From Streptomyces halobius (GTDB lineage: Bacteria; Actinomycetota; Actinomycetes; Streptomycetales; Streptomycetaceae), in the NCBI RefSeq assembly GCF_023277745.1, contig NZ_CP086322.1:1798001-1862000 (forward strand): 64,000 bases of DNA. The letters run 5' to 3'. Position 1 is the first letter of the stretch. Each line of letters begins with the position of its first letter. This document shows, piece by piece, positions 17,770 through 27,100 of the stretch. The notes below the pieces were generated by a model, which was given only the letters and a program-made list of their open reading frames with translations, was not told the origin of the DNA and ran no database searches. Made by a program: the position numbers and the translations under genes.

Positions 17770-19497
17770 ATGAGCACGGAGCCCACATATCCCGTCGCCC
17801 CCGACCAGCAGCCGCAGGAACAGCCCCCGGACCCGACGATCGTGACCATCGGCGTGGTGGCGGTTCTGCTGGTGGTGGGGTGGGCGTCCATCGGGAAGGA
17901 CAACTTCGCCGGTGTGTCGGACGCCGCCCTGGGCTGGGTGCTGGGCAATTTCGGCTGGCTTTTCGTGGTGGCCGCCGATTTCTTCCTGGTCCTGTGTGTC
18001 GTCATCGCTTTCAGCCGGTTCGGAATGATTCGTCTCGGCCGGGACGACGCGGAGCCGGAATTCACCAATCTCGCGTGGATCGCGATGATGTTCAGCGCCG
18101 GAATGGGTATCGGCCTGATGTTCTACGGTGTGGGCGAACCGCTCCAGCACTATGTGTCACCGCCACCCGGCTCCGGCGCGGAGGGCGAGACCCTGGACGC
18201 GGCCCGCACGGCCATGGAGTACTCCTTCTTCCACTGGACGCTCACCCCATGGGCCATCTACGGCGTCGCCGGGCTCGCCCTGGCCTACGCGGGCTTCCGC
18301 AAGGCCCGCAGCAACCGGCTGAGCTCGGCCTTCGTCCCCCTGATCGGCGAGCGGCGGGCCAACGGAAGGCCCGGCAAGGCGATCGATCTGCTGGCGGTCT
18401 TCGCCACCGTCTTCGGCACGGCGACCAGCCTCGGCCTGGGCACGCTCCAGGTCGCCCAGGGCCTCCATCTGACGGCGGGGACGCCCGACTCCCGGACGCT
18501 GGACCTGATCATCATCGCCTCGCTGTCGGCGGCTTTCGTGGCCTCGGCCTTCTCCGGGCTGCACCGGGGGGTGAAGTGGCTGAGCACGATCAACATCCTG
18601 CTGGCGGCGCTGCTGATGACATTCGTCTTCGTGGTCGGCCCGACCGTGTACGCGCTGGACACGATCCCGGCGAGCCTGGGCGGATACCTCAGCCAGCTCT
18701 TGCCGATGGCCTCCCGGACCGGCGCCTTCACCGACCCCCACTGGATGGGCAAGTGGACGGTCTTCTACTGGGCGTGGTGGCTGTCCTGGGCGCCCTTCGT
18801 CGGCACGTTCCTCGCCCGCATCTCGCACGGCAGGACCATCCGCGAGTTCCTCATCGGGGTGCTGCTGGTTCCCAGCGGCGCGACCATGGTCTGGTTCTCC
18901 GTCATGGGCGGCAGCGCGATCCGCCGGGACGCGACCGGGCAGGCGCACCTCGCGGAGAGGGTCGACGAGGGCGCGGAGGCGTCCCTGTTCGGGCTGCTGG
19001 ACAGCCTGCCACTGGGCACGCTCACCTCGTGGGTGGCGATGGTGCTGGTGATGACGTACTTCGTGACGAGCGCCGACTCGGCCTCACTCGTCATGGGCTC
19101 GCTGACCAGTCGGGGCGCGCTGCACCCCCGTACCTGGCTGGTCATCCTCTGGGGCACGCTGATGGCCTCGGTCGCGGCCGTGCTCCTGGTCGCGGGCGGG
19201 CTCACCGCACTGCAGACGGCGACAATCCTGGTGGCGCTGCCGTTCGCGCTCGTGATGCTGGCGCTGTGCTGGTCGCTGCTCACCGAGCTGCGCGAGGACC
19301 CGGGCGCCGGTCCCCCGCGGCACGCCCTGCACGGGCTGCGGGACGCGGTGACGGCCATGGTCGGCGAAGCGGTCACCCAACACGGCAGGCCCCGGCACCC
19401 GCGGCTGCAGCGGCTACGCCGCGCGGCCGGAATGCGGCGCGGCGAGGGCGGCGACCGCGGGGACGGAGGCTACGGGGGCGACGGCTCGGGGCAGTGA
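17770..19497 (+). CDS. BCCT-family osmolyte transporter 2
   Basis: The 575-residue, 12-TM transporter has GMGIGLMFYGVGEPLQHY, HWTLTPWAIYGVAGLALAYAGFRK, GTATSLGLGTLQVAQG and the BCCT box FYWAWWLSWAPFVGTFLARISHGRTIREF. It is only moderately similar to transporter 1, so this is not a recent duplication. The C-terminal tail is long and basic and ends in a Gly/Asp-rich stretch (GEGGDRGDGGYGGDGSGQ). ATG 17770 follows GTGGGGCGCC. Na+- or H+-coupled uptake of betaine-like solutes is the family role. Confidence 0.93.
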   Translation: MSTEPTYPVAPDQQPQEQPPDPTIVTIGVVAVLLVVGWASIGKDNFAGVSDAALGWVLGNFGWLFVVAADFFLVLCVVIAFSRFGMIRLGRDDAEPEFTNLAWIAMMFSAGMGIGLMFYGVGEPLQHYVSPPPGSGAEGETLDAARTAMEYSFFHWTLTPWAIYGVAGLALAYAGFRKARSNRLSSAFVPLIGERRANGRPGKAIDLLAVFATVFGTATSLGLGTLQVAQGLHLTAGTPDSRTLDLIIIASLSAAFVASAFSGLHRGVKWLSTINILLAALLMTFVFVVGPTVYALDTIPASLGGYLSQLLPMASRTGAFTDPHWMGKWTVFYWAWWLSWAPFVGTFLARISHGRTIREFLIGVLLVPSGATMVWFSVMGGSAIRRDATGQAHLAERVDEGAEASLFGLLDSLPLGTLTSWVAMVLVMTYFVTSADSASLVMGSLTSRGALHPRTWLVILWGTLMASVAAVLLVAGGLTALQTATILVALPFALVMLALCWSLLTELREDPGAGPPRHALHGLRDAVTAMVGEAVTQHGRPRHPRLQRLRRAAGMRRGEGGDRGDGGYGGDGSGQ

Positions 19498-19558
19498 CGG
19501 TCCGCGGGCGCGGAGGGCGGGACGCGGCGCGCACAACGCGGCGTCGGTGGCCGGGCTC

Positions 19559-20140
19559 ATGCGCCGGTCACATGGTCGACGTTCGGGCCGCGCTCCCGCA
19601 GCCGCGATCGGGGCGGCGCTTCGGGTATCCGAGCCGCCCGAAAGGACACCCGCTGGCCGGCGGTCACCGGCCAGGCACGTTGCTGCGGTCGCCGTACGGC
19701 CGGGTCGGCCGGCCGCGCCACGGCGTAAGGACTCAGCGCTGCGCGCCCGCGGGCGGCGCATACAGCGGCACAAGGACGTCTTCCCTCCACACGGCGGCCA
19801 CCGGGCCCATGACTTCCGGTGCGTCGGCTGCCGACTCGACGTGTCCCTGGTCGCCCCGGGTACCGCGCACCGCAACCACTGCCCGAACTGCCTGGCCAGC
19901 CTGCACGTGGACCGCCACGTTCCGGGGGACCGCGACGCATCCTGCCGCGGACGTATGGAGGCGCTGAGCATGTCCGTACGCGCGGACGGCGAGTGGATGA
20001 TCGTCCACCGGTGCTTGTCCTGCGGCGCGTTGAGCGCCAACCGGATCGCCGGTGACGACAACGCCCTGGCCCTGGTGCGGCTGGCGCTGCGACCGCTGCG
20101 CGACACCAGCATCGCGAGTAGGGCACTCCTCACCCTGTGA
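19559..20140 (+). CDS. RNHCP-domain zinc-binding protein
   Basis: The C-terminal 130 residues carry FRCVGCRLDVSL, HRNHCPNCLASLHVDRHVPGD, CRGRMEALSMSVR and HRCLSCGALSANRIAGDDN. This is the RNHCP domain with Cys pairs that should bind zinc. The family function is unknown; a nucleic-acid role is only a guess. The N-terminal 65 residues are Arg/Pro-rich and less certain: ATG 19559 or GTG 19547 are the in-frame starts, but the conserved part begins near 19765 (FPPHGGHRAHDFRC). A strong terminator follows. Confidence 0.75.
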   Translation: MRRSHGRRSGRAPAAAIGAALRVSEPPERTPAGRRSPARHVAAVAVRPGRPAAPRRKDSALRARGRRIQRHKDVFPPHGGHRAHDFRCVGCRLDVSLVAPGTAHRNHCPNCLASLHVDRHVPGDRDASCRGRMEALSMSVRADGEWMIVHRCLSCGALSANRIAGDDNALALVRLALRPLRDTSIASRALLTL

Positions 20141-20146
20141 AAGGAC

Positions 20147-20187
20147 GGGCCGCCGCGGCCAGTGCACCGAACTGGCCGCGGCGGCCC
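20147..20187 (+). terminator. Strong hairpin terminator after the RNHCP gene
   Basis: A perfect 17-bp stem (GGGCCGCCGCGGCCAGT with ACTGGCCGCGGCGGCCC) around a 7-base loop starts 6 bp after the stop. It lacks a T-run, as is common in Streptomyces. Confidence 0.75.
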
Positions 20188-20349
20188 CGTGGTACCAGGA
20201 GTCGTACCGGGAATCGTACGAGTAAATTCGGGCGCCGCCGGGCGGGAGGCCCCGGTTGCAGTGACGACATGTCTACGCAACGAGTTTCCCAGCCGAGGAC
20301 CCGCTTCCACGCCAGAAGTGTGTTTTTGTGCTTTCTCGGAGCGTCACCC

Positions 20350-20551
20350 ATGATTACCGCTCGCAATGTCGAGCTGCGCGCGGGCGCGCCTGCTGCTGTC
20401 CGACATCTCCTTCACCATCTCCCCCGGCGACCGGATCGAGTTCCTGGCGGCCGTCGGCTCGTATCCCGGCGCGATCGTGATGGTCACCCACGACGAGGGC
20501 GCCATCGACGCCCCGCGCCCGGACCGCGTCCTGCTGCTGCCGGACGTATCC
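20350..20551 (+). pseudogene. Collapsed ABC-F ATPase remnant (N- and C-terminal ends joined)
   Basis: The start MITARNVELRAGA and the following ARLLLSDISFTISPGDRI (after a frame change near 20390) match the beginning of antibiotic-resistance ABC-F proteins. Directly after it comes YPGAIVMVTHDEGAIDAPRPDRVLLLPD, which is their C-terminal end. Walker A, signature and Walker B regions, about 450 residues, are missing. The deletion has left the two ends nearly in one reading frame. It is non-functional and marks a former ribosome-protection gene next to the polyketide cluster. Confidence 0.7.
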
Positions 20552-20637
20552 GCGTCCGGACGCAGCCACGGCGAGGCATCGACTGCTGCAGCACACTCGC
20601 CCCTGGCAGTCTTCGGCGATCCGGTATCTCTGTGCAT

Positions 20638-21121
20638 GTCCTGACCCGTGCATGCCGACCGGGCAGGATGGCGACGGCGCTCGAAAAGGGAGCAGCAGAA
20701 ACGACCTGACTGCCTGCCCCCTCACCGTGCCGACTGCCTGCCCCCTCACCGTGACAGGACTCCGGCACCTGCCGGCAGTTTGCCCCCTGGGCAGCGGACT
20801 CGCGCGTCTGCGCAAGCGCTCGCCAGGCACCGGAAGTTCATGTTGTGGCAATCCACGGGTAAACAGTTGGGCCTGTATTCAGTACGGGCGAGGGGGAAAC
20901 TTGTACTGCGCGTTAACAAATGCCAGGAGAAACGGTGTTTTCTTGACGTGGCGACCTGTTTCTGTCAATTCTGTGAGCCACCGAAGTTCCGTGCCCGGCG
21001 CGTGATCCGACGGCGATATCAGGCATGCCTATCGAGGCCAACGGGGGCCCTTTGCCTATCGGTGGCGTCGCGCCCCTCTCTTCTCCCCCCTTGAACTGAT
21101 CATTCTTTTTCCGGAGTGCCT
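20638..21121. promoter_or_regulatory. Long gene-free leader/promoter region of the PKS operon
   Basis: About 480 bp without a supported gene precede the PKS start. The G+C content drops clearly between 20830 and 21000 relative to the surroundings, as expected for a promoter region. A 22-bp direct repeat is at its left end (20708-20753). The ribosome site CCGGAG (21111-21116) belongs to the PKS start. No promoter hexamers could be fixed with confidence. Confidence 0.45.
20708..20753. repeat. 22-bp direct repeat, two perfect copies
   Basis: Copies at 20708-20729 and 20732-20753 are identical over 22 bp (each begins GACTGCCTGCC and ends CTCACCGTG) and are separated by 2 bp. They lie about 370 bp upstream of the PKS start. 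They could be regulator half-sites or a simple duplication. Confidence 0.8.
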
Positions 21122-24100
21122 GTGGCAACCGAAGCTGTCCTGGGAATCAGTCCCTTCGGCGAACCCGCCCCGAGACTGGTCGCGGCCGTCTGCCGGGCCG
21201 GCGGGCTCGGCGTGCTCGACCTGGGATCCGGAAACCGTCCGGCCAGGGAGGCACTGTCCCTGCTCCGGCAGTGGGCGCCGGGCCCGTTCGGGGTGCGCGT
21301 CGGCGGGGGCTGTGCTCTCACCCCGTCCGACCTGGCGGACGGCGGAGGCGTGCACACGGTGCTGCTCGCCGCCGATGCGCCGCTGGGGCCGGGCGATTTC
21401 GGCGCCGCCCAGCGGGTCCTGGTCGAGGTGACCTGCCTGGAGGAGGCGCGGTCGGCTGCCCGTGCCGGTGCGTACGGTCTGGTCGCCCGCGGTCATGAGA
21501 GCGGCGGGCGGATCGGCGAGCTGAGCACGTTCGTACTGCTCCAACAGCTGCTGGCGGACGATGAGCTGCCCCTGCCGGTCTGGGCCTGCGGCGGCATCGG
21601 CCCGCACACCGCCGCGGCCGCGGTGGTCGGCGGGGCGACGGGAGTGGTCCTGGACACCCAGCTGGCACTGCTGGAGGAGTCCGGGCTCCCGGAGGACGTG
21701 GCCGCCGCGGTGCGGACCATGGACGGCTCGGAGACGGTGGTGACGGGCGGGTACCGCGTACTGCGCCGCCGGGGGCCGCAGGCGCCGCCGATTCCGCCGG
21801 ACCCGGCGGACGTGGCCGGCCTGCTCGGCGCCCGGGACCTGCGCACCCAGTTGCTCCCCGTCGGGCAGGACGGCTTCCTGGCCGCCCGCTTCGCGCGGCG
21901 GTGGGGCGACGTCGGCCGGGCGGTCCGTGCGGTGGCCGACGCCGTCGTGGAAGCGGTACGCGATGATGGGCCGTCGGGCGCGCTTCGCCCCGACTCCCCG
22001 ATGAGCCGGGCGATGGGCACCCCACTGCCCATCGCCCAGGGTCCGATGACCAGGGTCAGCGACCAGGCGCGTTTCGCCTCGGCGGTCGCCGGGCACGGCG
22101 CGCTGCCCTTCCTGGCGCTCGCGCTGGCCGGGCCCGAGCAGACGCGGGCGCTGCTGGAGCAGACCCGTACCGCCCTGGGGGACCGGCCCTGGGGCGTGGG
22201 TGTGCTCGGCTTCGCGCCCGAGCAGGTCAAGGCCGCACAGCTGGAGGCCATCAGGGAGTTCCGTCCGGCCTGCGCCATCATCGCCGGCGGGCGTCCCTCC
22301 CAGGCGTCCGCGCTGGAGGACGTCGGTGTCGAAACGTTCCTGCATGTGCCTTCGCCCGGCTTGCTGCAGCAGTTCCTGGACGCCGGGGCGCGCAAGTTCG
22401 TCTTCGAGGGCTCGGAGTGCGGCGGTCACGTCGGGCCGCGCAGCAGCTTCGCGCTGTGGGAGGCCCAGGTCGCGCTGCTGACCGACTTCCTCGACACCGG
22501 CAACGGCGCCGACCCCGGCGAGCTGCGGGTGTTCTTCGCCGGAGGCATCCACGACGAGCGGTCGGCGGCGATGGTCGCCGCGCTCGCCGCGCCGCTGACC
22601 TCGCGCGGGGTGTGCGTGGGCGTGCTCATGGGCACCGCGTATCTGTTCACCGAGGAGGCGGTGGGCTGCGCGGCAGTGCGGCCGCAGTTCCAGCGGCAGG
22701 TCGTGGCAGCGCGCCGTACCGAGCTGCTGGAGACCGCGCCGGGACACGCGACACGCTGTGTGAGCAGCCCTTTCACGGATGACTACCTGGGCATCAAGGA
22801 CGAGCTGCGGGCACAGGGCGTACCGGACCGGCAGACGTGGGAGCGGCTGGAGCAGCTCAACGTCGGCCGGCTCAGGATCGCCAGCAAGGGAGTCGAGCGG
22901 GTCGGCGACGAGCTGGTCGAGGTGGACGAGGAACGCCAGCTCGCCGAGGGCATGTTCATGGCCGGCCAAGTGGCCGTCCTGCGCTCCGCGACCACCACGG
23001 TCCCCGCGCTGCACGCCTCCGTCAGCTCGGCCGCCGCCGACTTCTTCACCGCGCGGGCCGGGCGGCTGCGCGAGCGGTTCGGCACCGGGCAGGTCCGCGA
23101 CGGCACCCCTGCCCCGGCCCCGTTGGACGTCGCCGTGGTCGGCATGGCCTGCATGTTCCCGGGCGCCCCGGACCTCGCCGACTACTGGGCGAATATCGTC
23201 GCGGGCGCCGACGCCGTCACCGAGGTGCCGGAGGAGAGGTGGGACACACAGGTCTATTACGCGCCCGAGGCGGACGGCGGGCGCACCGAATCCAAATGGG
23301 GCGGCTTCCTGCCGGACATCCCCTTCGACCCGCTGCGCTACGGCATTCCCCCGTCCTCACTGGGGAGTATCGAGCCCGTACAGCTGCTGGCGCTGGAGGC
23401 CGCCCGGCGGGCGCTCGATGACGCCGGGTACGAGGCGAGGAAGTTCGACCGCTCCCGGGCCTCGGTGGTCTTCGGAGCCGAGGCAGGCAGCGACCTGTCC
23501 AACGCCGCCACGCTGCGCGCCCTGCTCCCCGCCTACCTGGGGCAGCTGCCGCCCGAGCTGGACGCACAGCTGCCCAGGCTCACCGAGGACTCCTTCCCCG
23601 GCATGCTGGCCAATGTCATCTCCGGGCGGATCGCCAACCGGCTCGACCTGCGCGGGGCGAACTACACCGTGGACGCGGCCTGCGCCTCTTCGCTGGCCGC
23701 GGTGGACGTGGCGTGCAAGGAACTGGCCGGCGGCACCAGCGACCTCGTGCTGTGCGGCGGCGCCGACCTGCACAACGGCATCAACGACTATCTGCTGTTC
23801 TCCTCGGTGCACGCGCTCTCGCCGACCGGCCGCTCGCGCACCTTCGACAGCGCGGCGGACGGCATCGCGCTCGGCGAGGGTGTGGCCTGCGTCGTACTGA
23901 AACGGCTGGCCGACGCGGAGCGCGACGGTGACCGGGTGTACGCGGTCATCAAGGGCGTCGGCAGCGCCAGCGACGGCAAGTCCCTGGGCCTGACCGCCCC
24001 GCGCCGCGACGGGCAGCGCGCGGCACTGGAGCGCGCCTACCGCAACGCGGGGATCTCGCCCGACCGGGTCGGCCTGGTCGAGGCGCACGGCACCGGCACC

Positions 24101-27100
24101 GTGGTCGGTGACCGGACCGAACTCAGCGCCCTGACCGAGGTGTTCACCGAGGCCGGAGCGGAACCGGGCGGCTGTGTGCTCGGCTCGGTGAAGTCGCAGA
24201 TCGGGCACACCAAGTGCGCGGCCGGCCTGGCCGGACTGATCAAGACCGCGATGGCCCTGCACACCGGGGTCAGGCCGCCCACGGCACAGCTGCGCCGGCC
24301 CAACCCCGCCTGGCAGGAGGGGGTCAGCCCGTTCGTCTTCCACACCGCCGCGCGGCCGTGGGCGGCACCGCTGGCCGAGCGGTTCGCCGGGGTCAGCGCC
24401 TTCGGCTTCGGCGGCACCAACTTCCATGTCGTGCTGCGGGCCCACGATGCCGGGCCGCCGCCGGAGCAGGGCCTGGCCTCCTGGCCCGCCGAACTGTTCG
24501 TCTTCCACGGCACCGACCGCGAGGACGCCGCCCGGTCGATCGAGCAGCTGCTGGCACTGGAGAACGACCGGGACGGCCGGCCATGGCGGCTGCGTGACTT
24601 CGCGCTGGCCGCCGCGCGCCGCGGCGACGCCAGCGGGAAGCCCGTGCAGGCGGCGGTCGTCGCCGGTGATCTGGATGAACTGGCCGGGCTGCTGAAGCGG
24701 GCCCTGGCCGGTGAACACGACCCGTCGGCAGGTGTCTTCAGCGCCGCGGCGGAGGGCCGGTACCAGGGGGACGGGGCGCGGGGCGAGGATCAGGGCGCCG
24801 GGGGCGGTGCGGCCGTGGCGTTCCTCTTCCCCGGCCAGGGCAGCCAGCGCACCGGCATGCTCGCCGACTTGTTCGTCGCCTTCCCCGAGATCCAGCGCTA
24901 CCTCCGGCTCGGCCGCCGGTGGGCGGAGGCCGTCCACCCGCCGACCGCGTTCGACCCCGCCGTCGCCGACGAGCAGCGGGCCCGGCTCACCGACACCAGG
25001 ACCGCCCAGCCCGCGCTGGGCATCACGGGGCTGGCGGTGCACGATCTGCTCGGCCGCGCCGGAGTGCGCCCGGACATGACGGCGGGGCACAGCTACGGCG
25101 AACTGGTCGCGCTGTGCGCCGCCGGGGCCTTCGGTCCCGAGACCCTGCTGGAGCTGAGCGCGGCACGGGCGGAGGCGATCCTCGACGCCGCCGGCCCCGA
25201 CCCGGGCACCATGGCCGCGGTCGCGGCCGCGCCCGAGGACGTCGCCGAGCGGCTGGGCGCCGTCGGCCTGGCGGACCGCGTGGTCGTCGCGAACCACAAC
25301 GCCCCCGCGCAGACCGTCGTTTCCGGTCCGACCGAGGCGGTCGCGGAGGCGGTGCGGCTGCTGCGCGAGAACGGCATCGCCGCCAAGCCGATCCCGGTGG
25401 CCTGCGCCTTCCACAGCCCCGGCGTGGCCGGTGCCGGGGCGCGCTTCGCCGAGATCCTCGCGGACGTGCCGCTGCGCGAACCGGAGACGCCGGTGTGGTC
25501 CAACCGCACGGCGGCCGCCTATGCGGGGCGGCCCGAGGACATACGGGCCGAACTGGCCGCCCAACTCGCCGCCCCCGTGCGCTTCGTGGCGCAGATCGAG
25601 GCCATGTACGAGGCGGGCGCCCGGGTCTTCGTCGAGGCCGGCCCCGGCTCCGCACTCACCGGACTGGTGTCCAAGATCCTCGGCGACCGCCCGCACACCG
25701 CGGTCAGCTGCGACCCGCCGGGCGGCCAGGGGCTGCGCGGCTTCCTCACCGCGCTCGCCCAGCTCGCCCTCGCGGGCGTACGGGTGCACACCGGCGGGCT
25801 GTTGCGCGGCCGCGGCGCCGTCGAACCGGGCCGGGTGCGCTCGGCCGCGTCCCCGTCCGCCCCTGCCGGCACCCGCCCCGGCTGGACCGTCAACGGACAG
25901 CTGGTGCGCACTCTCGACGGCAACCCCCTGCCCGGCTCCCTCATGCCGGCCCGACGTATCCAGGAGATGACCGTGACCGAGGCGCACAGCGGCGACGCCG
26001 TCACCAACCGGGACCAGATGATCCATGACTTCCTGCGGGCCGGCCGGGAGATCGTCGCCGCCCAGCGCGATGTGCTGCTCACCTACTTCGGTGGTGCGGA
26101 AGGCCTGCCTGCCGCGGCGCCGGTCCCGGCAGTGCCGGTGGAGCCCGTGCCGGTCCAGGCAGTGCCCGGGGCGCCTGTGCCGGTCCCGGCCGCGCTGCCG
26201 CCTCCCGAGCCGGTCTCGGCCGCGTCCGCTCAGCCGCCGGCCGCGCCGGACCGAGCGCCGGAGTCCGCCGCACCGCGGGCGCTGTCCGGGGCGGACGTCC
26301 TGCGCACCGTCCTGGACATCATCAGCGAACGCACCGGCTACCCCCTGGAGATGATCGAGCCCGATCTCGACCTCGAAGCCGACCTGAGCATCGACTCGAT
26401 CAAGCGGATCGAGATCGTCGGCGAGCTGGCCGCCCGCGTCGGCTTCGGCGGCCCGGACGCGGGGGCTCTGCCGCGGCTCGACGACGCGGAGCTGGAGACG
26501 CTGGCCAAGGCCCGTACGGCCGCGGGCATGGCCGACGCGCTGGCCGCGCGGCTGCCGGTCCCCGGGCACACCACGGAACCGAGGACCTCCGAGGAGCAGA
26601 CCCCGGACCGCCCACCGGTCGCGGAGGGCCACCCGGCCACCGCCTCCGTGGCCGGCGAGGCGCCCAGCAGACTGGTGCTGCGCGAGGTGCCCCTCGCGGA
26701 GCCCGACGGGGACACCGCCGCGCTCGCCGGCAAAAGGTTCGCGCTGATCGGGAGCCGCGGCCCGGTTGCCGAGAGCCTGGCCGCCCACCTCGACGAGCAC
26801 GGCGCGCACGCGCTCGTACGGGATCCGGGGCACCTGCTCGACGACGAGGACGGCCCACTGGACGGCGTGTTCCATCTGGAGGCGCTGGCCGGCACCGGCG
26901 GTTCCGGCACCAGCGGCCCGCTCCTGCCCGACTCCTTCCCGGTGTTCCAGGCCGCACTGCGGCGCGGCCCGCGATGGCTCATAGCGGCCGCGCCGGACTC
27001 CGCCGCGTCGGCCCTCTCTCCGGACGGCCGGGCGGACGGCCTGCGAGGAATGTTCCGCACCATCGCCCGCGAGTACCCGGACACCCTCGCCAGGGTCGTC

